Shown in pieces: positions 16,935 to 25,748 of a stretch of 64,000 nt of DNA (position 1 is the stretch's first letter; every line of letters begins with the position of its first letter). A program made the translations under genes and the position numbers. The stretch lies in NCBI RefSeq assembly GCF_006438955.1, contig NZ_RCZK01000009.1, positions 33,732-97,731 of the forward strand, given 5' to 3'. This DNA is from Sphingomonas oligophenolica (lineage in GTDB: Bacteria > Pseudomonadota > Alphaproteobacteria > Sphingomonadales > Sphingomonadaceae). The notes under the pieces were generated by a model. The model had not been told where the DNA came from, made no database searches, and saw only the letters and a program-made list of their open reading frames with translations.

Positions 16935-17980
16935 GTCATCCCTCCGGCGGCATCACGCGCCGCCGCACCAACTAGCGGAAAATCGGTGAAGAATCCATCC
17001 ACGCCCTGGGTGATCGCCGACTCGATCTCGCCACGCAGGTCGCCGTGCGCGCGCGGATCGTCGCCGCGGCGGAAGCGTCCGGGCAGGAAATAGCCCTCCG
17101 CGCGATAGGTCCAGGGATGGACCCGCAACCCAGCCGCATGCGCATCGGCGACGAGCGTGGTCGGCACCTCGCCCTGCCACAACTGCGCCTTGTCCGGCCC
17201 GATCCCGTACGCATAGGTCGCGATCTGGGTCAGCCCCGCGGGCGTCAGCATCGCGGCATAGCTCGGCGCGGCGCCATCGGCGGGGCCACCCTCCCCCGCA
17301 GTCAACTGGATGAGGCGGATCTTGGTCATGCCGTGCAACCGCTTGAGGTTCTCGACCTCGAACGACTGGATGAACACCGGCGCATCGGGACGGTCCCAGC
17401 CCGCCGCGCGCAATTGCTCGACCAGCAACGCGTCGGTCGGGTGGCCGATATGCGCGAAATAGGTTGGGTGTTTGGTCTCGGGATAGACGCCGACCTCGTG
17501 TTTCTTGGCCAGCGCGATGATCTCCGCGAGCGTCGGTATTTCATAACGCCCGTCATACGCCGCATTGTCGGGGCGCAATTGGGGCAGCCGCTCCCTGGCG
17601 CGCAGCGTTTTCAGTTCAGCGAGCGTGAAATCCTCGGTGAACCAGCCGGACAGTTGTTTGCCGTCGATCGTCCTGGTCGTCCGGCGCACCGCGAATTCCG
17701 GGTGGTCGGCGACATCGGTGGTGTCGGAAATCTCGTTCTCGTGGCGCGCGACCAGGATGTCGTCGCGGGTCGGGACCAGATCCGGCTCGATAAAATCGGC
17801 ACCCTGTCCGATCGCGAGTTCATACGCCGCCAGCGTGTGTTCGGGGCGCAAGCCGCTGGCGCCGCGGTGCGCGATCACGATCGGGGGGGTCGGGGACTGC
17901 ATCGTGACACCCTGCCCCGCGCTGCCCGTGGATGCAAAAACCGCCAAACCCGCTATTCGGAGCCAAGCGTCGGAAACCAT
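16931..17980 (-). CDS. glycerophosphodiester phosphodiesterase
   Basis: The 349-residue protein is a GlpQ-type GDPD with an N-terminal signal segment. It has the catalytic HRGASGLRPEHTLAAYELAI (HR..PEN-like motif with PEH), metal ligands in GADFIEPDLVPTRD, LVARHENEI for the second histidine, and VGVYPETKHP in the barrel core. Such enzymes release glycerol 3-phosphate from phospholipid headgroups in the periplasm. ATG 17980 is used; ATGs at 18001 and 18043 are possible, but the latter would overlap the divergent paoA gene. Confidence 0.9.
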   Translation of the reverse strand: MVSDAWLRIAGLAVFASTGSAGQGVTMQSPTPPIVIAHRGASGLRPEHTLAAYELAIGQGADFIEPDLVPTRDDILVARHENEISDTTDVADHPEFAVRRTTRTIDGKQLSGWFTEDFTLAELKTLRARERLPQLRPDNAAYDGRYEIPTLAEIIALAKKHEVGVYPETKHPTYFAHIGHPTDALLVEQLRAAGWDRPDAPVFIQSFEVENLKRLHGMTKIRLIQLTAGEGGPADGAAPSYAAMLTPAGLTQIATYAYGIGPDKAQLWQGEVPTTLVADAHAAGLRVHPWTYRAEGYFLPGRFRRGDDPRAHGDLRGEIESAITQGVDGFFTDFPLVGAAARDAAGGMT

Positions 17981-18026
17981 CGTGGCGACACGCGTTACCA
18001 TCCTACCGAGACGAGGGGCGAGAAGC

Positions 18027-18554
18027 ATGAAATTCACCATCAACGGCCGATCCTATGAGGCGGAGGCGGACATCCGCACCTCCGTGCTCGATCTGCTGCG
18101 CGAGCATGTCGGGCTGACGGGGAGCAAGAAGGGTTGCGACCACGGCCAGTGCGGCGCGTGCACCGTCCTGATCAACGGGCGTCGCGTCAACAGCTGCCTG
18201 ACGCTGGCGGTGATGCACCAGGATGACGAGATCACGACGATCGAGGGGCTCGGCACCCCCGACGATCTCCACCCCTTGCAGGCGGCGTTCGTCGCGCACG
18301 ACGGCTATCAATGCGGCTATTGCACCCCCGGCCAGATCTGTTCGGCGGTCGGCATGCTCGACGAGGCGAAGAAGGGCTGGCCGAGCCATGTGTCAGCCGA
18401 TCTGGAACATAGCGACCTGTCGGACGCCGAGATTTCCGAACGGATGAGCGGCAACATCTGCCGCTGCGCCGCCTATCCCAACATCGTCGATGCGATTCGT
18501 GAAGTTGCCGGGCGAGCGCCCGCTGGTCGCGACGTTGCGGGAGCGGACGCATGA
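18027..18554 (+). CDS. paoA: molybdenum hydroxylase 2Fe-2S subunit
   Basis: The 175-residue protein carries both 2Fe-2S clusters of the xanthine oxidase family: the plant-ferredoxin-type cluster with [18 protein letters not shown], and the second cluster with [11 protein letters not shown] and [11 protein letters not shown]. It passes electrons from the molybdenum centre to the FAD subunit. Unlike E. coli PaoA it has no Tat signal peptide, so the complex should be cytoplasmic. The downstream FAD gene overlaps its end by four bases. Confidence 0.93.
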   Translation: MKFTINGRSYEAEADIRTSVLDLLREHVGLTGSKKGCDHGQCGACTVLINGRRVNSCLTLAVMHQDDEITTIEGLGTPDDLHPLQAAFVAHDGYQCGYCTPGQICSAVGMLDEAKKGWPSHVSADLEHSDLSDAEISERMSGNICRCAAYPNIVDAIREVAGRAPAGRDVAGADA

Positions 18555-19531
18555 AAACCTTCACCTACGAAAAAGCAACGAGCGCCGAAGCCGCGGTAGC
18601 GGATACCGCGGCGACAACGCGGTTCATCGCGGGCGGCACCAACCTGCTCGACCTGATGAAGCTCCAGGTCGAAACCCCCGAAAAGCTCGTCGACATCAGC
18701 CGCCTGCCGCTCGCCGAGATCGAGGACATGGACGACGGCGGGCTGCGGATCGGCGCACTCGTCCCCAACAGCGATCTGGCCGCCGATTCCCGCGTCATCG
18801 AACGCTACGAAGTTCTCAGCCGTGCGCTGCTCGCGGGCGCATCCGGGCAGCTGCGCAACAAGGCGACGACCGGGGGCAACCTCCTCCAGCGGACGCGCTG
18901 CTATTATTTCTACGACACCTCGACGCCGTGCAACAAGCGCGAGCGCGGGACCGGCTGTTCGGCGATCGGCGGGTTCAACCGGATTCTCGCGGTGCTCGGC
19001 ACCAGCGACCAGTGTATCGCGACGCACCCCAGCGATATGGCGGTCGCGATGCGCGCGCTCGACGCGACGATCGTCACGCTGAAGCACGACGGCGACAAGC
19101 GCCGCCTGTCGATCCACGATTTCTACCGACTGCCGGGCGACACCCCCGATATCGAAACCGTGCTCGAACCGGGCGAGCTCATCACCCATGTCGAGCTTCC
19201 CGCCCCGCCACAGGGGGCCAGGCAACTCTACAGCAAGGTCCGCGACCGCGCCTCCTATGCATTCGCGCTGGTGTCGGTGGCCGGCGTCGTCGCCGTCGAG
19301 GATGGCAAGATTGCAAGTGCGGCGCTGGCTTTTGGCGGGCTCGGGCCGATGCCGTGGCGCGACGCTGCGGTCGAGGCTGCGCTCGTCGGCAAAGTGCCCT
19401 CGGATGACGGGTTCGCGGCGGCGGCGGATGCGCTGTTGAAGGGCGCACAGGGTTTCGGCTCGAACGATTTCAAGATCCCGCTCGCGCGCCGCACGCTGAT
19501 CGCGTGCCTGCGCGACCTAACCGGAGAATAA
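18551..19531 (+). CDS. paoB: molybdenum hydroxylase FAD-binding subunit
   Basis: The 326-residue protein belongs to the FAD subunit family (PaoB/CoxM). FAD contacts are in [15 protein letters not shown] and [36 protein letters not shown] contains a cysteine cluster like that which holds an extra iron-sulphur cluster in PaoB-type subunits; this places the enzyme in the PaoABC/YagTSR group rather than the CO dehydrogenase group. Confidence 0.92.
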   Translation: MKTFTYEKATSAEAAVADTAATTRFIAGGTNLLDLMKLQVETPEKLVDISRLPLAEIEDMDDGGLRIGALVPNSDLAADSRVIERYEVLSRALLAGASGQLRNKATTGGNLLQRTRCYYFYDTSTPCNKRERGTGCSAIGGFNRILAVLGTSDQCIATHPSDMAVAMRALDATIVTLKHDGDKRRLSIHDFYRLPGDTPDIETVLEPGELITHVELPAPPQGARQLYSKVRDRASYAFALVSVAGVVAVEDGKIASAALAFGGLGPMPWRDAAVEAALVGKVPSDDGFAAAADALLKGAQGFGSNDFKIPLARRTLIACLRDLTGE

Positions 19532-19534
19532 GCG

Positions 19535-21772
19535 ATGCTGGGACTCGACAAAGGCGACCATGTGACGCTGACGATGGACGAGGCCCATCCCGTCAGCCTG
19601 CTCGATACGGGCGTTCAGGGCGTGATCGGCAAGCCGCTGTCGCGAGTCGATGGCCCGGACAAGGTGTCGGGTGCGGCGACCTACGCGGCGGAATATGCGC
19701 TCGACGACCTGGCCTATGGCGTGCTGGTCGGCGCGGCGATCGGGAAGGGCCGGGTCGTCTCGATCGACGCTGCCGCCGCCAAGGCGATGCCGGGAGTGAT
19801 CGATGTCGTGACCGATTTCGACACCTTCATCCGGGTGTCGCAGCAGGGCGGTGAGACCGAGGCACCGACGCAGGGCGTCCGGGACATCGAATATTTCGGC
19901 GAGATTATCGCGATCGTCGTCGCCGAGACGTTCGAGGCGGCACGCGATGCCGCCGAGCGGTTGCCGGTCGAGTATGAACGCGGCGACGGTGTCTTCGCGT
20001 TCTCGATGGACGACGCGCGCGATGGCGATCTGCCGACAAACATTGTCCCCGCGCGCACCGAGCAGGGCGATATCGATCAGGCGATGCGCGATGCGGCGGT
20101 AAGCGTCGATGTGACCTATACGACGCCGAGCCAGAATTCGGCGGCGATGGAACCGCATGCCTCGATCGCGACGTGGGAGGGCGATTCGCTGACGCTGTAC
20201 GGCGCGTACCAGATGCCGACCTCCGACGCGCAGCAGCTCGCCGAATCGCTCGGTATCGCGGCAGACAAGGTGCGGATCATCGCGCACTTCATCGGCGGCG
20301 GGTTTGGATCGAAGCTCGGCATCGCGCCCGAGAGCGTCGCGGCGGCGGTGGCGGCGAAGCGGCTCGGGCGCCCCGTCAAGGCGGTGATGATGCGCCAGCA
20401 GGTGTTCGACGCGACGGTGCGCCGGTCGAACACGTCGCAGCGGATGCGGCTCGCCGCGAGGGCGGACGGCACGCTGATCGGGATCGGCCACGAGACAACC
20501 GCGTCCAACCTGTCGACCGAGGATTTCTTCGAGCCGGCGGGCATCTCGACGCATTTCCTCTATGCGGGCGACAACCGGCTCGTGAGCCACGATCTGGTTC
20601 GGCTGAACTGGCTGCTGTCGGGATCGATGCGCGCGCCGGGCGAGGCGGTGGGGCTGCTCGGCCTCGAATGCGCGGTCGACGAACTCGCGATGGCGCTCGA
20701 CATCGATCCGATCGAGCTGCGCCGGATCAACGAGCCCGCGCGCGACCCCGAAAAGGACGTGGATTTCTCGTCGCGCGCGCTGATGCCCGCGCTCGACACG
20801 GGCGCGAAACGATTCGGCTGGGAACAGCGCCCGGTGCGCCCCGGCACGCGGCGGGAGGGCGAGTGGCTGATCGGCATGGGAGTGGCCGCGGCGGCGCGCG
20901 CCAACATGCTGATGGAGACCTCCGCCAAGGTCGCGATCCACCCCGACGGCAGCGTCACCGTCTCCTCGGCGATGACCGATATCGGCACCGGCAGCTATAC
21001 GATCCTGACCCAGGTAGCCGCGGAGATGCTGGGGGTGCCGATGGACCGGATCACGATGGAACTGGGCGACACCAACGACGTCCCCGCCGCCGGATCGGGC
21101 GGATCCTGGGGGGCGTGCTCGTCGGGATCGGCAATCTATCTCGCGTGCGAGGCGCTCCGCGGCAAACTCGCGCGCGCGATGGACGTCGCCGAGGCGGCGC
21201 TGACGCTCAAGGACGGCAGGGCGATCGGCGACAACCGCTCGACCCCGATCGGCGACCTGGTCGGCGACGGGATCGAAGCGATCGGCACGATCAAACCGGG
21301 CGAGCAGGAAGAGCTGTTCACCCAGGCATCGTACGGAGCGCATTTCGCGGAGGTCGCGGTCAACCGGGTGACGGGCGAAACCCGCGTCCGGCGGATGCTC
21401 GGCGTGTTCGCCGCCGGGCGCATCCTCAACGAAAAGACCGCGCGCTCGCAATGCCTGGGTGGGATGACCTTCGGGATCGGCGCGGCGCTGACCGAGGATC
21501 TGATCCACGACACCCGGACGGGCAAGCTGGTGAATCGCGATCTCGCCGAATATCATGTGCCGGTCAACGCCGACGTGCCACAGCTCGAGGTCGTGTTCCT
21601 CCCCGAACGCGACATCCACGCCAATCCGATCCACGCCAAGGGGATCGGCGAACTCGGCATCTGCGGCGCGGGCGCGGCGATCGCCAACGCGATCTACAAT
21701 GCCACCGCGATCCGGGTGCGCGGTTTCCCGATCACGCTCGACAAGCTGATCGCGGCGCTGCCCGCGGTGTGA
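19535..21772 (+). CDS. paoC: molybdenum hydroxylase large (Moco) subunit, copy 1
   Basis: The 745-residue protein is the molybdopterin-binding catalytic subunit. It has GFGSKLGI and SGGSWGACSSGSAIY around the cofactor, MRAPGEAVGLLGLECAVDEL, and the active-site glutamate in KGIGELGICGAGAAIANAI near the C-terminus. Related enzymes oxidise aldehydes or N-heterocycles. It forms a four-gene operon with paoA, paoB and a second large subunit. Confidence 0.93.
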   Translation: MLGLDKGDHVTLTMDEAHPVSLLDTGVQGVIGKPLSRVDGPDKVSGAATYAAEYALDDLAYGVLVGAAIGKGRVVSIDAAAAKAMPGVIDVVTDFDTFIRVSQQGGETEAPTQGVRDIEYFGEIIAIVVAETFEAARDAAERLPVEYERGDGVFAFSMDDARDGDLPTNIVPARTEQGDIDQAMRDAAVSVDVTYTTPSQNSAAMEPHASIATWEGDSLTLYGAYQMPTSDAQQLAESLGIAADKVRIIAHFIGGGFGSKLGIAPESVAAAVAAKRLGRPVKAVMMRQQVFDATVRRSNTSQRMRLAARADGTLIGIGHETTASNLSTEDFFEPAGISTHFLYAGDNRLVSHDLVRLNWLLSGSMRAPGEAVGLLGLECAVDELAMALDIDPIELRRINEPARDPEKDVDFSSRALMPALDTGAKRFGWEQRPVRPGTRREGEWLIGMGVAAAARANMLMETSAKVAIHPDGSVTVSSAMTDIGTGSYTILTQVAAEMLGVPMDRITMELGDTNDVPAAGSGGSWGACSSGSAIYLACEALRGKLARAMDVAEAALTLKDGRAIGDNRSTPIGDLVGDGIEAIGTIKPGEQEELFTQASYGAHFAEVAVNRVTGETRVRRMLGVFAAGRILNEKTARSQCLGGMTFGIGAALTEDLIHDTRTGKLVNRDLAEYHVPVNADVPQLEVVFLPERDIHANPIHAKGIGELGICGAGAAIANAIYNATAIRVRGFPITLDKLIAALPAV

Positions 21773-21848
21773 CCTGCCCGACGAGCCTCGACGCGGGCGC
21801 GCGCACGACCTAGGGCATGCCGATCGCTGGAGGGGCTCTGACCGACTG

Positions 21849-24047
21849 ATGACCGAACAGATGATGGATGCACCGTATCGTCCCCACGGGCTGACGAACG
21901 GCGAACAGGGCGTGCTCGGCCAACCGCTGCCGCGGATCGAGGGCGCCGCGAAGGTCACCGGCCAGGCGACCTATGCGTATGAAGGCACGCCTGCCGGCAT
22001 CGCCTACGCCGGGATCGTCGGCGCCCCGCGCGGATCGGGCACGATCGAGCGGATCGACGCGAGCGCCGCCGAGGCGCTGCCCGGCGTCATCGCGGTCATT
22101 CATGGCGACCCGCGGATGCCCGCGGGCGAAGCCAACAGCCGTGCGATGCCGAGCTTCGCGAGCGACACCGTGTTCCATTATGGCCAGCCCGTCGCAATCG
22201 TCGTCGCCGAAAACCAGGCGGTCGCACGCGAAGCTGCGGCACTGGTCGTCGTCGAGATGACTCCGGGCCAGGACCGGTTCGACCCGCGCGCGGAGCCGAT
22301 CGATACCGCGCCAAAAATCGGCTTCCTGCCACCGATCGCGAAGGGCGACCTCGACGCCGCGCTCGCCGAGGCGGCGGTGGTGTTCGACCAGACCTATACG
22401 ACCCCGATCCACTTTCCCGCGGCGATGGAGCCGCATGCGTCGACCGCGTGGTGGGAAGACGACAAGCTGATCGTCCGCTCGAGCAACCAGGTGATCGGCG
22501 CGGCACGCGGGACAATCGCGCAGGCGCTGGGGATCGACAAGGACAAGGTCCGCGTCCTCGCGCCCTATGTCGGCGGCGGGTTCGGCGGCAAGACCGGGGT
22601 GGGGCCGGAGGTGATCCTCGCCGCGATCGCGGCCGAAAAGATCGGTCGCCCGGTCAAGGTCGCGCTGCCGCGCCGCCAGACCGCGTATCTTGTCCATCAC
22701 CGCTCCGACACCGTCCAGCATATCAAGATCGGCTGCGACGAAAATGGCATCATCTCGGCGTTCGCGCATCTCAGCGTCGCGGCGCAGCACGACGATGGCG
22801 AATTTCTCGAACCGGTGCCGTTCGGCACGCTGCCGCTGTATCGCGGCGCGGTGCGCCACTTCAAGACCGACCTCGTCCGGGTCGACCTGCCCGCGACCGG
22901 CGCGGTGCGCGCACCGGGAGAGGCGGTTGGCACCTTCGCGGTCGAATGCGCGATGGACGAACTCGCCGAACAGCTCGGGCTCGACCCGATCGAGCTCCGC
23001 AAGCGCAACGAGCCCGACACCGATCCGCTCAGCGGCAAACCGTTCAGCACCCGGCGGATGATCGATTGCTATGACGACGGCGCGACGCGGTTCGGCTGGA
23101 ACCCCCAGCCCCCCGCCTCGGTTCGCGAGGGCGAATGGCTGATCGGCACCGGCATGGCGGCGGCGCTGCGCGGCAACTTCACCGTCAACGCCGAAGCGAT
23201 CGTGCGGCTGGAGGCGGATGGCCGCGCGATCGTCGAAACCGACATGACCGACATCGGCACCGGCACCTACACGATCCTCGCGCAGACCGTGGCCGAGATG
23301 CTCGGGCTGCCGATCGCCGATGTCGAGGTGCGGATCGGCGACACCGATCTGCCACCCAGCGCGGGCTCGGGCGGGTCGTTCGGCGCGGGCTCGGCCTGTT
23401 CGGCGGCGGTGCTGGCGTGCGAAGATATCCTCACCGAACTCGCGCGACGGATCAACGCGAGCCCCGACGAACTGCGGCTGAAGGACGGCTGCGTCCGGGT
23501 CGCGGGGCGCGAAACCGCGCTTGCCGATCTGGTCCGCGGCGAGCCGATCGTTGCGCGCGCCAAGTCCGGCCCTGGCGCGGAAAGCAAGCGCACCAGCCAG
23601 GCGAGCCACGGCGCACAATTCTGCGAAGTCGCGGTCAACGCGGTGACCGGCGAGGTCCGGGTAAGGCGGATGATCGGGGTGTACGACGTCGGGCGCGTGC
23701 TCAATCGCAAGACCGCCGCCAACCAACTGATCGGCGGGATGGTCTGGGGCATCGCCTATGCGCTGTCCGAAGACGGCATCGTCGACACCCGGACGGGCCA
23801 TTTCGTGAACCCCGATTTCGGCGAATATCACGTTGCGGTGAACGCCGACGTCCCCCAGATCGAGGTGCATTTCATCGAAGAGGTCGACACCTCGGCGAAC
23901 CCCGCGGGCGCCAAGGGCGTCGGCGAACTCGGCATCTCGGGCGCGGGCGCCGCCGTCGCCAACGCGATCTACAACGCGACCGGCGTGCGCGTCCGCGATT
24001 TTCCGGTGACGCTCGACAAATTGCTGGCGGGGTTGCCGCCGGTGTAA
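21849..24047 (+). CDS. molybdenum hydroxylase large (Moco) subunit, copy 2
   Basis: The 732-residue protein is a diverged paralogue of the gene just upstream, with GGGFGGKTGVGPE, SGGSFGAGSACSAAVLACED, VRAPGEAVGTFAVECAMDEL and the catalytic glutamate in KGVGELGISGAGAAVANAI. Only one set of iron-sulphur and FAD subunits is present, so the two large subunits may compete for, or share, the same electron-transfer partners with different substrates. The first ATG (21849) is used; 21861 is an alternative. Confidence 0.92.
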   Translation: MTEQMMDAPYRPHGLTNGEQGVLGQPLPRIEGAAKVTGQATYAYEGTPAGIAYAGIVGAPRGSGTIERIDASAAEALPGVIAVIHGDPRMPAGEANSRAMPSFASDTVFHYGQPVAIVVAENQAVAREAAALVVVEMTPGQDRFDPRAEPIDTAPKIGFLPPIAKGDLDAALAEAAVVFDQTYTTPIHFPAAMEPHASTAWWEDDKLIVRSSNQVIGAARGTIAQALGIDKDKVRVLAPYVGGGFGGKTGVGPEVILAAIAAEKIGRPVKVALPRRQTAYLVHHRSDTVQHIKIGCDENGIISAFAHLSVAAQHDDGEFLEPVPFGTLPLYRGAVRHFKTDLVRVDLPATGAVRAPGEAVGTFAVECAMDELAEQLGLDPIELRKRNEPDTDPLSGKPFSTRRMIDCYDDGATRFGWNPQPPASVREGEWLIGTGMAAALRGNFTVNAEAIVRLEADGRAIVETDMTDIGTGTYTILAQTVAEMLGLPIADVEVRIGDTDLPPSAGSGGSFGAGSACSAAVLACEDILTELARRINASPDELRLKDGCVRVAGRETALADLVRGEPIVARAKSGPGAESKRTSQASHGAQFCEVAVNAVTGEVRVRRMIGVYDVGRVLNRKTAANQLIGGMVWGIAYALSEDGIVDTRTGHFVNPDFGEYHVAVNADVPQIEVHFIEEVDTSANPAGAKGVGELGISGAGAAVANAIYNATGVRVRDFPVTLDKLLAGLPPV

Positions 24048-24053
24048 TGCTTA

Positions 24054-24186
24054 CTCCTCCCCCGCCGGGGGAGGGGTATCGCGCCGCAAAGCGGCGTCGT
24101 GGAGGGGCAGCCCAGCAGCATATCGCCTGTGGCTGCCCCTCCACCCCGCTCTTCGAGCGCGGTCCCCCTCCCCGTACCGGGGAGGA
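24054..24186. repeat. palindromic repeat, family I
   Basis: The element starts CTCCTCCCCCGCCGGGGGAGG and ends with a complementary CCCCTCCCCGTACCGGGGAGG-like hairpin; internal arms GGAGGGGCAGCC and GGCTGCCCCTCC pair across the middle. A second member lies at 58006-58135. It fills the gap between the second Moco subunit and xdhC, and its GGAGGA end lies a few bases before the xdhC Shine-Dalgarno sequence. Confidence 0.8.
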
Positions 24187-24201
24187 TTTGAGGAAGTGAC
24201 C

Positions 24202-25128
24202 ATGGCCGAAAACGATTCCGTCCTCGCCGCCGCCACTGCCTGGAAGGGCGAACGACTCGCGATCGCGACCGTCACCTCGACCTGGGGATCGGCGCCGCGC
24301 CCGCGTGGCAGCCACATGCTGGTCCACGAAGACGGGCGCTTCGAAGGCTCGGTATCGGGCGGCTGCGTGGAGAGCGACATCCTCGATACCGCCGCACAGG
24401 TGATCGCGGGCGCGCCGTTCGTCGTGAAGAAATACGGCGTCGCCGATGCCGCGGCGTGGGAAGTCGGCCTGCCGTGCGGCGGCGAGATCGAGGTGATGGT
24501 TCAGCCCGTCTCCGCCGCGGGGTTCGATCCCGAGCTGTTCGACCGGATCGCCGATGCGCGCGATGCCGGGCAGGCGTTGGTGGTCACGACCGACCTGACA
24601 TCGGGCCACAGCGATTTGCGCCCGCAGCAGACCGGCGAGGTCTTCGTCAACCGCTATGATCCGCCGCGGCGGCTGCTGATCGTCGGTGCGGTCCAGATCG
24701 CGCAGGCGCTGGCGCAATTGTCACGCGCGCTCGGAATCGAGACCGTGCTGATCGATCCGCGCGCGCGCTTCCTGACCGAAGAGCGGTTCCCCGGCGTCAC
24801 GCTCGACGATCGCTGGCCCGACGAGGCGATCGAGGCGCTCAAGCCCGGTCCTGCGACCGCAGTGGTCACGCTCTCCCACGACATCAAGATCGACGACCCC
24901 GCGCTGATCGCGGCGCTGGCGAGCAATGCCGCCTATGTCGGCGCGCTGGGATCGCGCAAGAGCCACGCGGCGCGGCGCGAACGGCTCGCCGCGGCGGGCG
25001 TGACCCCTGCGAATCTCGATCGGATCGATGCCCCGGTCGGGATCGACATCGGCGCGATCGGGCCGTCGGAGATCGCGCTGTCGGTCGCCGCCGCGATGAT
25101 CGCCGCGTTCCACGAGAAGCGCACATGA
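24202..25128 (+). CDS. xdhC: XdhC-family Moco maturation protein
   Basis: The 308-residue protein belongs to the XdhC/CoxF family, which binds molybdenum cofactor, helps its sulphuration and inserts it into hydroxylases. SGGCVESDI contains the conserved cysteine; a Rossmann-type C-terminal domain follows (RRLLIVGAVQIAQALAQL, YVGALGSRKSHAARRERL, GIDIGAIGPSEIALSVAAAM). GAGGAAG at 24190-24196 selects ATG 24202 over an earlier GTG. It is the dedicated chaperone for the large subunits upstream. Confidence 0.92.
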   Translation: MAENDSVLAAATAWKGERLAIATVTSTWGSAPRPRGSHMLVHEDGRFEGSVSGGCVESDILDTAAQVIAGAPFVVKKYGVADAAAWEVGLPCGGEIEVMVQPVSAAGFDPELFDRIADARDAGQALVVTTDLTSGHSDLRPQQTGEVFVNRYDPPRRLLIVGAVQIAQALAQLSRALGIETVLIDPRARFLTEERFPGVTLDDRWPDEAIEALKPGPATAVVTLSHDIKIDDPALIAALASNAAYVGALGSRKSHAARRERLAAAGVTPANLDRIDAPVGIDIGAIGPSEIALSVAAAMIAAFHEKRT

Positions 25129-25742
25129 TCCGCCCCGAAGACGTCGTCCTGATCCTGCTCGCCGCAGGGCGCAGCGAGCGGTTCGGCGATATCGGCAGCA
25201 AGCTCGACGAACCCTTCCTCAACCGACCGCTCGGCCTCCATGTCGCGGTCGCGCTCGAAGCGGTGCCGTTTCGCGAGCGCATCGCGGTGGTCGGCAACGC
25301 CAAGGTCGATTTTCCCAGCCACGGCTTTCGCGTGCTGACCAACCACGACCCCAGCCGGGGCATGGCCTCATCGGTCAAGATCGGGGTCGAACACGCCAAG
25401 GCGATCGGCGCGAAGGCGGTGCTGATCGCGCTGGCGGATATGCCGCGGATCACCGCGACTCATGTCTATACGCTGTTCGACGCATTCGATGACGACGCCG
25501 CGGTGGTCGCCTCGAGCGACGGCGAACGCCCGAGCCCGCCCGCGCTGTTCGGCTGCGCGCAGTTCGACTTCCTGTTGGCGCTCGAGGGCGATTCGGGCGC
25601 GCGCGATATGGTCCGCCGCGGCAAGCATGTCGTGACCACCCCCGCCGAGCTGATCGACGTCGATACCCAGGAGGAGCTCGAACGCCTCCGCGAACTCGTC
25701 CACGCGCCCGAGGCCTATACGCGGCACCACCGGCGGCCCTGA
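25125..25742 (+). CDS. MobA-like nucleotidyltransferase (MocA type)
   Basis: The 205-residue protein has the nucleotidyltransferase fold with LILLAAGRSERFGDIGSKL (nucleotide-binding loop), MASSVKIGVEHAKAIGA and LIALADMPRITATHV (metal-binding aspartate). This matches molybdenum cofactor cytidylyltransferases, which add CMP to the cofactor. It overlaps xdhC by four bases. Together they suggest that the hydroxylase uses the cytosine dinucleotide form of the cofactor, as PaoABC does; that is inference. Confidence 0.87.
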   Translation: MIRPEDVVLILLAAGRSERFGDIGSKLDEPFLNRPLGLHVAVALEAVPFRERIAVVGNAKVDFPSHGFRVLTNHDPSRGMASSVKIGVEHAKAIGAKAVLIALADMPRITATHVYTLFDAFDDDAAVVASSDGERPSPPALFGCAQFDFLLALEGDSGARDMVRRGKHVVTTPAELIDVDTQEELERLRELVHAPEAYTRHHRRP

Positions 25743-25748
25743 GCGGCG

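Noticed and set aside
19517..21958. Long minus-strand open frame of about 813 codons
   Set aside because: It is antisense to the molybdenum hydroxylase large subunit, which has clear family motifs. Long antisense frames are expected in DNA with very high third-position GC; the translation is Arg/His/Asp-rich without motifs.
21810..23870. Long minus-strand open frame of about 686 codons
   Set aside because: Antisense shadow of the second molybdenum hydroxylase large subunit, with the same biased composition and no domain.
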